DNA of 64,000 nucleotides from Purshia tridentata. Taxonomy: Eukaryota; Streptophyta; Magnoliopsida; Rosales; Rosaceae. The notes under the pieces are model-generated. The model saw nothing but the letters and a program-made list of their open reading frames with translations, was not told where the DNA came from and did no database searches. Location of the stretch: the NCBI GenBank assembly GCA_003254885.1, contig QANT01004778.1, positions 1 through 64,000 on the forward strand. Direction: 5' to 3'. The translations under genes were made by a program, and so were the position numbers. Shown piece by piece: positions 11,400-22,516 of this stretch (position 1 is the stretch's first letter; each line of letters opens with the position of its first letter).

Positions 11400-13000
11400 T
11401 GGGCCGTAGACATGATCGTTATAAAAGTTAATACAAAGTCTATCTTGACAAAAAAAGTAATACAAGTTTCAAATATTAAAATAAAAAGTGGCCGGATTTT
11501 ACAATTTAGGCATTTATTAATGCTTAGGGGTTTAGCTTAGGGCTTCCTAGTTACGAATTACGATATTCAAAAAAGGTGAGTTTTAGGGTTTATATATCTT
11601 GGACCATTTATATATGTACCTATTTATATAATTATATAAATATAATTTTGTCTGTAATTTACTCTTACGTGATTTAATTAGGCAGATTTATGTACATCAC
11701 ATGAGATTTGTATTTCCAAATTCACACCAAACACATTCCCAATATTTTTCACCCTTAATTTAATTCCCGTGAATATTATATTAGAGCTAATGTATAGAAT
11801 CTAGATAGCAACTATATATATAGTGTATAAGTAGCCTAGAATCTAGATAGCAACTACATATATATAGACGCATTAATTTTCTTATACGTACCCATTCAAT
11901 TAAGTGATGGACCATATGATCGGAGGTTAATATGGAGCCAAGGATGCAGACTGAAGGACATAATTAAACTTGGGCACTGATTAAAACTGGACCTAATTAA
12001 CTATAGCTAGAGTATGTGTGGTGGTTTTTCTAGGCCTCCTACTGTGTACAATGTTCTTACCAACTACCAACCACCCAAATCATACTGAATTTTACCATTA
12101 GAATCTAATGGAAACATTAATGAATTATGAAACTCAAACTTGTAAGGCCGTGAACATTACCATTATTGTGAATTGGGATTGGTTTAGTTGTCGAGAAAAA
12201 AAAATTTTCTCTTTATACTTCCGGGTTCAAATCCTTTGCCTTCACTATAATAAAGAAAAAAAAAAAAAGAATATCACCACCATATTAAAAGTTTAACACA
12301 TATCTTATGTTAATTGTTTAATAGAATAATAGTTAATTTCAATCTTATTTACTTTTTAATAATATAAAATAAAAAACAACAAAAAATGGAGAAACCTATC
12401 GGCTTCCCCAATCGATCTGCAGAAACCCCCCTCCCCCTTCCAACTTTGTGTCACGAATTGCAAACATATGTGATACAATCTCGTTGGTGCCCATCTGGGC
12501 ATATATATATATATTGACCTTTTCCTATAAGCTCTGCAATCTTTTAATTGGAAAATGAAACACTCTTTAATTGCCTAAGGAGTGGTGTTGAAAACCTGGA
12601 TTTGGGGATTTGATTGTGAAAGAATGGAATGCAAACTCCATTTCTTCGATCCATTTCAGGTAGTTAATTGTTACAATATTGTTCGATGTTTGAAAAAAGC
12701 AATGAGCAATTTATTGTCATAAAACAAATCTCAAATGACAGACGAATATGGTTACTATATTAATGCATCTTCAAATATGAAAACAGCCCATCATAATCGC
12801 AATGTAGTACTTAGAGTACGTTTTCACTTGACCCAATAGGTGTACAACATAATATTTATTCTAACATTAATTGAGCCAAACTCTAGTTTACGTATGAATT
12901 AGTTCGCATTTCTAAAGAAAGGTGACAGCAGCAACTACTCGGATTAGAAGTGTTTGGGAATAACTTCCCCTCCAAAGTCAAATGATCTACATCTCTCAGC
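11400..13000. other. Spacer between the O-methyltransferase genes, left part
   Basis: AT-rich spacer. A near-duplicate phrase, TAGAATCTAGATAGCAACTA, occurs at about 11795 and 11835. A tRNA-like B-box phrase (GGGTTCAAATCC) occurs near 12223, possibly from a degraded SINE. No gene is recognisable. Confidence 0.4.
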
Positions 13001-14960
13001 CATGTGGAGTCTCCCATCCGAGTTCAGCCTCGCTGTTAAGAATAGAGCACCAAAAATAACAAAAACAAGGAGAACCAAGAATAAGAGCAAGGATTCAAGA
13101 GTAGAGTATAGAGATAGCACACACAAAACTTAACGTGGTTCGGCTTAGCCTACGTCCACGGAGCAGCAGGAACAAATTCACTAATTCAACTGGAGGTTAC
13201 AAAATACAAAATAGCTTTAGGCTATTACAAATGGCAGCTATCCATACAAGACAATATCCTTTCTATCTAATGGTACGTAGCAGTAAACAAAAAAAAGAGA
13301 TTCATTCTCTAATAACAACACATACCACAAGAATAGATGAATAATCAAAAAAGGCAGCAGCAGTAGTCTTTTTCTTTCACTTAGAAATCGCCCAACAACC
13401 ATTAGCCAGAGGAAGGAAAACCTCTCATTTCTACTACAGCCAACACCTTTTTGCCTTTCTGTACCCTCACACAATCCCAAGACAGAAAAGCTATCTTTTG
13501 TCTTCTGATACAAGCTGCCAGCAGAGAGTTTCTAAAGGGTTTACTTGTAGGCCCACATAGAAGACTTCAAATGGGCTTGCAAAAATAAGCAACATGCCAT
13601 AAGCCCAAACCGAGCCACCTATCAACACTCGCCACCCCAGTCAACGGTTAGCCCAGACGACCGTCCCGGATTGAACTTTGTTGCTCGGTCCGAGCCGAAC
13701 AAAGTGCACCGACGATGTTCGAGTGGCGGAGGCCAGCAAGTATCAATGTTCGGATCGGGCCCTCATGTTCGAATCCGAACGTAATGTTGTTGAGCACTTT
13801 CTGTTAAGCTTCGCTCTTGTGACCATCCTGTCACCCTCATCAAATGGGCTTGCAAAAATAAGCTACATGCCATAACCCCAAACCGAAGCACCTATCAACA
13901 CTCACCACCCCAATCAACGGTTAGCCCAGACGACCATCCCGGATCGAACTTTGTTGCTCGGTCCGAGCCGAACAAAGTGCACCAACGATGTTCGAGTGGC
14001 GGAGGCCAGCAAGTATCGATGTTCGGATCGGGCCCTCATGTTCGAATCCGAACGTAATGTCGCTGAGCACTTTCTATTAAGCTTCGCTCTTGTGACCATC
14101 CTGTCACCCTCCTCATGTTCGGATCGGATGCCGGTGTCTCTTTCGATCCGAGCATTGCCAGAGGACTAATTGCTATTTGACTTTGCAGCAGATCCAGTTC
14201 TTGCTTGGAGCGGATCGACCTTCCTCGGCTTATCCTCTTCTGAGCTGAGCACAAATCTCAAGAGCAGTTATTGCGCCTGACACACCGAAGGTACCTTTAT
14301 GCTCTGCATTTATGGCTTATTCACTTTGCCTTGTTTTCCATTTAATGCAAGCGACTTCCAGCCATTTGATAGCCATCCCTCTTGCATTAAATGAGAAGTC
14401 AGTCAGTCATCCAGCCTATTTTTCAAACATAGCATCTAAAACTTATGATCAGCCATGATCATACCTACAAACCAGCAGAACTATCCCATACGCCTTTGCC
14501 CATAAATAAGAGCATGCTCACAAGGTAAAGGGACACACAATTCAGCCAAAAATACTTGCCCAAGCTCTGAAGAAATCAGCCCAGAAAACTTACCTCCTTT
14601 CCTTCATCTTCCTTCCAAGTTCTTGCTGTGTTCTTCATTTACACTTGCATTTTCATCCTTACATCTCTCTGACTTTGCCATCGAAGTACCTTCGGCTGGT
14701 ACCACACCGATGCTTTCTTTCTGATAAGCTTGCAGGAAGAAGTCCGAAATCAAACTAACGAGTTCGAATCGGCTATTCAGCCCACTAGTTCGTCCACATC
14801 AGCAAAAGTCTCCATTAAAGTTGTTTGTGAAGGTCTAAGCAGATTTTTGCTTCAACAAGAAGGCATGTTGAAACCAGTGGGTATTTGTGATCAAGGGACC
14901 GCCGAAAAGTTGGGAGGGAGAGGAGCTGTGGGGGTTCCTCTAGATCGATTGGGGAAGTAG
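13000..14960. repeat. Repeat-derived block, probably a retroelement remnant
   Basis: This block has higher GC than its surroundings and a phrase common in plant dispersed repeats (AACGTGGTTCGGC near 13132). It contains a tandem duplication (13567-14110) and repeated CGAAGGTACC/GTACCTTCGG pieces near 14287 and 14686. There are open frames on both strands, but none looks like a real protein. The composition suggests an old LTR-type element or derivative; I cannot define its ends or family. Confidence 0.35.
13567..14110. repeat. Tandem duplication, two units of about 273 bp
   Basis: TCAAATGGGCTTGCAAAAAT begins at both 13567 and 13840, and the following 270 bp match closely in both copies (for example TTGTTGCTCGGTCCGAGCCG and TGTTCGGATCGGGCCCTCAT). 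A few substitutions separate the copies. Each contains an 8-bp inverted pair GTTCGGAT/ATCCGAAC. Confidence 0.9.
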
Positions 14961-16076
14961 CTTGTTGTATTTTACATATGCACTTTTAGTTTTTAGCTCA
15001 ACTTGTTTGGTTAGTTGTCATTTAGACAAAAAATTTTAATTGTCAGACCTTAAAATCTAACAAATCTTTTCTACTTTTATATTTTTTATGTTATTTTATT
15101 TTATTATTGTTAGCTTACGGATATGTGGCAATCTTCTAATATGATAATCAATCGATGATGCCCACCATCTAATTAATTAATAAGATGGTGAGTAAATTTG
15201 TTCTCAACTAGTGAAAAGTCCTTAATTCACAACCTTAATTTTCAGATCTTAAAAAATTTCTACAATTTTTTTACTTAAAAGGACAAAATCCCCTTCAAAT
15301 CATGATGAAAATTAACTTTGTGCTGAGTGTATAAACACACTCATTCTTTTTTTTCTTGTGTAATTGCACTATAGTTACAGTACGTTAATACAACCACACT
15401 ATAAAAGTGCAATTCACTAATTTTTTTTTTTTGTGTGTGGTTATTAGGGGTTATTTGAGTGTCTAAGAGTATGTTTCACATGAATTAGAAATTTTTAAGT
15501 ACAATTTATAGTTTTTATGATGGTTATAAGGTGTAACTGAATTGCAAAAATAAATTGATGAGAGTCGATGGTTGAAGAAGCAGGTTTACAACTAAGCGTA
15601 CATGGAGTTGATTAACTGCAAATTGCTATCTTTCGATCGATTCAACAATAACTCAAAAAGGCTATTCAATTGGTAACTCAAAAGGTAGGTACAGTAATTA
15701 GTATATGCTTGAAGACAATATTGAATGGGTTTATAATTTGATTCAAAGTGAAGATTGCTAGAAATAGAAGATTACATATATAATTCATGGTCTCAATTAT
15801 ATGATCGACTAGCTCTCAATATACAATATAGAGTGCAGTACATATAATTTATTAAAAATAAAAACCGAAATCACATAAAGAAAAAGGTGGGGGCAAGAAC
15901 AATTTTATTTCCCCTATCGTATGTAGATGTAATATTGTAAATCACAAAAGAGTAAACCGATTACAAAAACAACAGTAATTAGACTTATAATTAAAGGCCT
16001 GAGAACAATGCACGTAGCATATGCATACCTACATATAATCATCAGATTAATTTTCTTGTAAATATGTCTTGCTCGA
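14961..16076. other. Spacer between the O-methyltransferase genes, right part
   Basis: AT-rich DNA with T runs. A short palindromic motif, CACCATCT...AGATGGTG, lies at about 15168-15192. The right end should include the 3' UTR of the second O-methyltransferase. No gene is recognisable. Confidence 0.4.
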
Positions 16077-17433
16077 TCACATGAGTTTATTCTTGATAAA
16101 CTCAATGAAATAAGAGCCATGTGAAATTGGAAAAATCTTTGTTTCGACAAAACCAACTGCTTTTGCTAGGTTATCAAATTCGGTAGTTGTTCGTTCTTTA
16201 CCACCAAAATTATTCATCATGCATATGTCTAATGATACTATGTTGGATGATTCTGCAGTATTCTCCAATACTTGAGGAATTGCAAATTCTACAACTATCA
16301 CCTTCCCAGTTTCTGGTAATGCCTCCCAACAGTTTCTCAATAGCTTCTTGCACTGATCATCATCCCAGTTATGGAGCACCCACTGCAACACCATATATAT
16401 ATAGATTGGTTAACCAGGTTGTTTGTTTGTTTGATTATCTAGAATTAAAAAGCAACAAAGAACCAAATTAACCAACCTTCAACATAATTGATTGTGCCTT
16501 TGGTATTGACTCAAACATATTTCCACCAACATGCTTCAGACCTGTATATAATTATCAGAAATTTACATGTTGGTTAAAATAGAAACAAATTGTTAATAGG
16601 TCAAAATGGTAAGGGAGGTGAGCCAAACCTAGTACTTAGGATCACGTATATACATAGCATGTGTCAAAGGAAAAAGGTTTTGATGTACATCATATAATTA
16701 ATATATGTTGATGATGAAACTAACCTTGGTGTTTATTAGCGTAAACAACAACACTGGGCAAATCGAAGTTAATTCCATGGATGTGGGGATGGATAGATAC
16801 AATTTTGGCAAGCCAAGATCCAGTGCCACCCCCTACATCCATCAACTCTTTCACCTCTTGGAAACCTTTATAAACCTCAAGCCCCTTTTCAAAAAACATG
16901 GTAGTGGCAGTCACCATAGCGTCATGAAACACTCGACCCAGCTCAGGTCTCTTGGAAATATGCTCATAAGCGTTCATTCCATAGGCCTTGTAGAAAGGCA
17001 AGCACCCCTCTTCAAGCACTGAGTGCTTGAGCATGCAGAGGCTCTTCATATTCACTATTTCAGAGTTTAACATTACCAATGGAGCTAAAGAAACTCCATC
17101 CTCATTGGACACTAAGCAAAGTGTTTCCTTTGTTAGGCCATAACTCCTTTCTTGCATTATCTTGTCATTTGGGTTTGGCCTTAGAGATGTGGATAGGAGG
17201 GAGTGGACACTAAGAAATCTTAATATTCTCTCCAAACTCCCAACTGCATTTGGGTTTGTGGTTGGAATTTGTGAAACAATTTCTTTTGAGGTGAGATGAG
17301 CTCCAGGACCTGACTTGGCAATGATATTGAACACATTTAGCTCAATTGCAGCTCTCAGAACCATTTGAATGGTGATGGAATTTGCAAAACCCCAAGCTGA
17401 GATATAGTTTTCAAAACTTGTTTGGGTTTCCAT
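16077..17433 (-). CDS. COMT-like class I plant O-methyltransferase, copy 2
   Basis: Three exons (17433-16725, 16541-16477, 16382-16077) join to 359 residues. It is clearly a tandem duplicate of the gene at 9914-11276: the same introns and long shared stretches such as IELNVFNIIAKSGPGAHLTS and KELMDVGGGTGSWLAKIVS. The catalytic triad is kept as H262 (WVLHNW), E290 (VVEFAIP) and E321 (GGKERT). There are two differences. The SAM-contacting aspartate of the GDMF motif is asparagine here (GGNMFESIP). One residue is missing before GGKERT (MMNNFGGKER against MMAYCPGGKER in copy 1). The frame is open throughout, so it is probably expressed and active or newly specialised rather than dead. The substrate is unknown. 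Confidence 0.92.
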
Positions 17434-17517
17434 GTTTTTGGGTTTTTTCTAGTTCTAGCTAGCTATCCCCTTTGGCTCTTTTATGGCTCTGCTTAGCTTG
17501 GCTCTTGGGCGCTCACT

Positions 17518-17525
17518 TATATATC
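17518..17525 (-). promoter_or_regulatory. TATA box of O-methyltransferase copy 2
   Basis: On the minus strand ATGATATATAAG lies about 88 bp upstream of the start codon, at a position equivalent to the TATA box of copy 1. Similarity between the two upstream regions fades beyond about 200 bp. Confidence 0.55.
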
Positions 17526-19001
17526 ATGGGCCATGGCGTAATATATTCATGATATATATAAAAGTTATTAAAAAGTCTATACACAAAAAAGGAAAATACA
17601 AGTTTAAAAAATTGGGTGATTTATAGGCCGGTCCAATTTTTTCTCCTCTCTTAGACTAATACCTTAATACTTTTTTATTTTTGACTAAGGTCCAAAAATA
17701 TTATCCTGATGTTTTTAATTTAAAAAATATGTAATATTATTCTAAAATTAATGATATGTAAATCTTAATATTATCATAATATTATTATAGTATTATTCTA
17801 ATTGTATATTACTTAATATTATAATATTATATTATATATCCTAATTAATATTATCATATTATCCTATAATTAATTATAAAATTTAACTGTATCAAACGAA
17901 CGATTGACTTTGGTTTGTAAATACATTTCAATTGTACCAATCAATCGATCAGCTATAGTTTGTCGGCTTTTATATTATGGTTTAGCTCCAGGATTTTGGG
18001 CTTCGCCCAAAATCCCAGAACTAAACCTTAATATAACGCCTCTATCGAACACATTCTATACCCTAGAAGGGGATGGGATGAAAAGATGAGATTTACCCTC
18101 AAAACTCAGGAAATGAAGCAACTCGAATATACATATATCAACCCAGATATTGGTACAATTGAAATGTACCTATATATTTTTTTTTATTTTTTCTCTTACT
18201 TGTTTGATTATTTTTTATGAGTTAATATATTTTTTATTATATAATATAAACATATATTATCATTTATTATTTCAAATTAAAAAATATAAAACTAGATAAT
18301 CTTGAATGTTTTAATTAAAGAGATTTTTTTTATAAGTCCATTTGGACACTTATATTGCTCATTAAACCCAAACACGGAAACAAAAAGTCTTGCCGGCCCA
18401 CTTTTTAAAAACTTAATACATGCATAACAAAAACCATTATAAAGAGCTTAAATTACACCCCTGCCACCGCACATTTAGCTATCTTTCTTACTTTTGTACA
18501 TGATAAATAGCTGCCAACCTGCCATATATCTTTTTTTTCCTTGCTGAAACCATCTTTTATATAAGTAACAACTGTCATTTGCATGTCTTTCTTTTTTTTT
18601 TGCAGCCATTTGTTGTTACTTTGAGCTATTGTATTAAATTCATTTATCTCATTTATCTTTAAAAAAAAAATTAATTAATTCTAAGTTTAGTCCTTTTTTT
18701 TTTGTGGCAAAAGAATATATGAGTTTAGCTGCTTCATTGTTACTTTCAATAATGGCAATTAGTAATAGCTTTTGTGATTTTTGCAATGCAGATGGAGGTT
18801 ACTAACAAAAAATAACAATCAGAGTCCTACTTACATTTTTTTTTCAAGTTAACAATTGACCAAAAANAAAAAAAAAAAAAAAAAAAACCTTACATATTAG
18901 TTTACTCACAAAACAGTAATAATTACAGTCACATATATTATTACTGAGAAGCAGTAACAACTATATCCTCACTCACAACCATAGCCCCTCTAACTAGCCC
19001 C

Positions 19002-19259
19002 ACTTACATATTGTTACTTACAAGCAATAACAATTATAGTCTCACTTACATATTGTTACTGACAAGCAATAACAACCATAGCGTTACTTACATATTGTTA
19101 CTGACAAGCAGTAACAATCATAGCTTATTTACATATTGTTATTAATAAGTAGTAACAATCACAACCTTACCTACATATTGTTACTGACACACAGTAACAA
19201 TCATAGCCCTCACTTGTATATTGTTATTGACAAGCAGTAACAATAATAACCTTACTTAC
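19002..19259. repeat. 42-bp tandem repeat array; each unit can form a hairpin
   Basis: Six units start at about 19002, 19044, 19086, 19128, 19169 and 19212. Each has the pattern ACTTACATATTGTTACTG, then a short spacer, then CAGTAACAAT plus CATAGCC-like sequence. The best units pair ATTGTTACTG with CAGTAACAAT across a 5-nt loop. More diverged relatives occur before (about 18900-18960) and after (about 19340-19400). Several substitutions keep the stem paired (TTACT/AGTAA and the variants TTATT/AATAA), which is suggestive but not proof of selection. Confidence 0.85.
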
Positions 19260-19891
19260 ATTTTCAATTCTATGTTAAAAAAATATTAGAAAGCCTTACA
19301 CTTTAAACAAATCAGTATGAAACAAGCATAAAATCCACACTCACATATTGCTACTATCAGACAATAACAGTTAAAATAGTTACTATTAAACAGTAACACA
19401 TAATTTAATATGATACTCAGTTCCATAATCCTCCAAATAGAAAACAAACAATCAGACTACACCTAAACTAATACAATTAAACTAATACATTTAATAGAAT
19501 CCAACTATAAGACCAAAAGAAAACACATAATTAAAGCAAAATCTACAAGTACTAATATGCAACTTCCATATAATTAATATCAAATAGTGACGAACAGAAA
19601 CATATGCTCAACAAAAGTGTCTAAATGAATTTATAAAAAAAATCTCTTTTATTAATCAGATACAATAGCATGTAATTGTTTGACTTAACAATAACAACTA
19701 TTACTGTCTTTAATGATGACAATAATTATTAGCCCTCACAATGAATGGAGGCAATGAAAATTGATAAATGTATGTCAATAAATGTAAAGAAAGTTTAAGA
19801 TGAAAAAGCAAACCGTTGATTTTGTTTTTAATTTTTAATTTTTTTTATTCATTCTCTAGAATTGATTTAGTCTTAAGAAACTAACAAAGTG

Positions 19892-20365
19892 TCTGTGGCT
19901 GTGGATGGATCTTGATTGTTCATTGATGTGAGTTTGATGTTAAATCCCCCACCTGGGTTCGACTTCATAGGATCCAAAACCTTGCTCTTCCCTTCCTATT
20001 CGTGATCCACCAACTCCATCCCCACAATGTTTCCTCTAGCCTCTGACTCCGTCCCTCCGTGTAATAGATTTTCTTTTTGGAGGCACATCTCTGTTCTAGT
20101 AAATAGCAAATGATTGATGACCAATTAGATCTGTGGCTGTGGATGGATCTTGATTGTTCATTGAGGTGAGTTTGATGTTAAATCCCCCACCTGGTTCAAC
20201 TTCATAGGATCCAAAACCTTGCTCTTCCCCTCCTATTCGTGATCCACCAACTCCATCCCCACAAGGTTTCCTCTAGCCTCTGACTCCGTCCCTCCGTGTA
20301 ATAGATTTTCTTTTTGGAGGCACATCTCTGTTCTAGTAAATAGCAAATGATTGATGACCAATTAG
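19892..20365. repeat. Tandem duplication, two units of 238 bp
   Basis: TCTGTGGCTGTGGATGGATC begins at 19892 and again at 20130, and the following sequence is nearly identical for the whole period up to about 20365. The few differences (for example TTGATGTGAG against TTGAGGTGAG) show a fairly recent event. The unit contains CCCCCACCTGG and a CCTCCGTGTAATAG block; read on the minus strand it could be exon-like sequence following the putative gene start at 20690. Confidence 0.9.
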
Positions 20366-20640
20366 AAATAAATTTACAAGAAACATTTCCCAAAGGATGA
20401 ACAGACCATAACCTTTTATCAACAAAACTCAGAAAAAAATCTTTAAATAATCAAAATCAAAATCATTTCAAAGAACACAACCTTACACACAATCCATAAC
20501 TCATTTGACAAAAGAAAACCCCAAACCAAAACAAAACAACCCCAAATTCGAAATCTAAATTCAGAATCTAAAAATACATATCTGAAATTAATGAATAAAT
20601 TATAACATTTTAGGAGATTCTAAGGATTTAAGGAAACCAT

Positions 20641-20690
20641 ACCAAGCGATCGAAAGAGGGAGGGACCTTGTCTTCGAAGTCGTCTTCCAT
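20641..20690 (-). pseudogene. Possible captured first exon (unrecognised gene start)
   Basis: On the minus strand an ATG at 20690 opens MEDDFEDKVPPSFDRL, followed by a good splice donor (G|GTATGGTTTC). A GA-rich leader lies upstream at about 20700-20770. Further along the minus strand, exon-like sequence appears in the duplicated block (about 20315 downward), but the frames there are interrupted. This has the look of a 5' gene piece carried within the repeat complex. I do not recognise the protein. Confidence 0.35.
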
Positions 20691-20973
20691 GGCTGTCTAT
20701 CTCACTTTGAATCAATCAATGAAGAGAGATCGCTAGAGAGAGAGAGAACCAGAGAGAGAAAGTAAGAATATCTAAACTATTTCAATCTTCGGACAAAGAA
20801 GGCCACAAACGGAAATAAAAATGAAACCTAATATATAAAATTAAAACATGGACCGGGTAACCCAAATTATGGGTTGGAAGCAACATAACTGGACTCTCTA
20901 GAAACCCCAATTAAAACGTGGATTTTATGGAAAGGTGAAAGCCCAAAATGGGGATATGGGTAATTATCTGTTA

Positions 20974-21086
20974 TTTTTTTATAGCCAATCCCACAAAATC
21001 ACCGTCGCATGAAAGAGAAAAAATTGGACCGGCCTATAAATCACCCTTTTTTTATAGCCAATCCCACAAAATCACCGTCGCATGAA
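20974..21086. repeat. 73-bp direct duplication at the right edge of the repeat complex
   Basis: The phrase TTTTTATAGCCAATCCCACA and the following AAATCACCGTCGCATGAA occur twice, offset by 73 bp (ATAGCCAATC at 20981 and 21054). They flank the right inverted-repeat end of the 17614-21046 segment. Confidence 0.85.
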
Positions 21087-21384
21087 TGTTGTTTATTTTT
21101 ATTTTTTAAATGAAAATGTAGTACCTGTTTGGTATCCTATTCAACATTTATTCTTTAAATGTGATTTTTTAAAACAGTTTTTAATTGTTTGGTATGAAAT
21201 TTGAAAATTTAAAAATAATGACAACTAAGGAAAAAAATGTGTAAAAAAAGAAAAAAGAAAAATAATGTTTTATCATTTGTTTAAAAAGTTTGTCTTTGAA
21301 AATTATTTTAAAAACCGATCTACTGAACATACTTTTTGGACTAAAATATATTCTTTTTTTTTCATTAAAAAAAGTATGATTAAA

Positions 21385-21535
21385 GTATAAATAGTCATTT
21401 TGCTTATTCGGCTATTACACTTGTATTAATTTGCTTTAAAGACTTCTAATTTAAAATTAAAAATTGACATTTTTAATTTTGCTAATGGAAAACTTTTTTG
21501 TTAATTTACATATTTTTCATACTAGTGTAATAGTC
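21385..21535. mobile_element. Half copy of the MITE family seen at 39-443
   Basis: GTATAAATAGTCATTTTGC, then CTATTACACTTGTATTAATT, then CTTCTAATTTAAAATTAAAA and a final GTTAATTTACATATTTTTCA follow the same order as one arm of the MITE at 39-443. Only one arm is recognisable. Confidence 0.55.
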
Positions 21536-21858
21536 TGTTAAGCAAAATATTTGCCAATTATTAAATAGGATACGAATTAGGGACGACAACAAAGCTGGTT
21601 CAGGACTATTTGGCCAATACCATACCCATTCTGCCGGGTAATCGGAGTCCCCATTGGGTATTCAAGGACCTTATTATATTTAAAACAAATAATTTTTTTA
21701 TTAATAACATACTAAACCAACACTAATATATAATACAACATAGATAAAATACATTAAATTCATCATATTACATTATATCAATACTAAATCATAAAAATTA
21801 CATTATTAAATTTTAAAGGTAATAAAAATTTAAATAAAAATTATGATATAATTATATA

Positions 21859-22232
21859 GGCTTTTTTACACAAATACCACTTCGACTATAGGGGTGTGCT
21901 CCCGTATCATCTAAACTTTTTTTGTTTATTATTTACCACTTGAAATTATCAATATGTGCTAATGTGGCATCTTAAGTCAATTTTTTTGTTAAATCATCAA
22001 CTTTTTTCTCAAACTTCCTAATTTATCCTTAAAAGTTTTTTGCTTTTCTTTGTTATATTTGAGGACAAATTAAGAAGTTTAAAAAAAAAAGTTAATGATT
22101 TAACAAAAAAATTGACTGGAGGTACCACATTGACATATATTGATAACTTCATGTGATAAATAGTAAAATAAAAAGTTTAGATGATACGAAAATACACCTT
22201 TATAGTTCAGGTGGTATTTAGATAAAAAACTC
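21859..22232. mobile_element. 374-bp foldback MITE with perfect 9-bp target duplication
   Basis: The element begins GGCTTTTTTACACAAATACC and its other end, read on the minus strand, begins GAGTTTTTTATCTAAATACC. The two arms pair for about 150 bp (for example GTTAAATCATCAACTTTTTT against GTTAAATCATTAACTTTTTT). It is flanked by identical 9-mers AATTATATA at 21850-21858 and 22233-22241. A 9-bp target duplication and long inverted repeats point to the Mutator superfamily. There is no coding capacity. Confidence 0.85.
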
Positions 22233-22516
22233 AATTATATAATATAATTTTATATTATTAAACGGGTATACGGGCAGGGCGGGACGGAGACAGCAATGCC
22301 GTACTCGTTTAATCGGAAATTTCGGCGGCAGGGATGAGTTTCTTTTTGTCGCAATTACCGTTTTATTTTTTCTTAATCCCATCAAAACCGACGCTGAACA
22401 AGACAAGGAGGAGTAGCAAAACCTGTGGCTAAATTGATTCCTTTTGTTCGTTGACGACTAAAGTACTAACACTCGTGCTTGAGCTCTTCATCTTCAAATT
22501 TCGCAGTTGGGGGACC

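Larger units (their letters stand above)
17614..21046. mobile_element. 3.4-kb segment bracketed by about 32-bp inverted repeats
   Basis: The phrase GGGTGATTTATAGGCCGG begins at 17614 and its reverse complement ends at 21046; the inverted match extends to about 32 bp. The interior holds an AT-rich left part, an N-containing poly-A, a 42-bp hairpin array, a 238-bp tandem duplication, and what looks like the start of a gene on the minus strand. No transposase is seen and no clear target duplication flanks the repeats, so the superfamily is unassigned. It may be a non-autonomous DNA transposon, or two separate copies of a small terminal sequence. Confidence 0.45.

Noticed and set aside
13678-14254. 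Overlapping open frames on both strands of the GC-rich repeat
   Set aside because: They repeat because of the 273-bp tandem duplication, and their translations do not resemble proteins.
19002-19259. Regularly spaced repeats that look superficially like a CRISPR array
   Set aside because: The units are contiguous tandem repeats of 42 bp with no unique spacers, in a plant nuclear context. It is a minisatellite of hairpin units.
22451-22516. Upstream extension of the ISPE reading frame
   Set aside because: The frame is open but begins with TTG. The first ATG in frame is 22517, and it gives the expected transit-peptide start.
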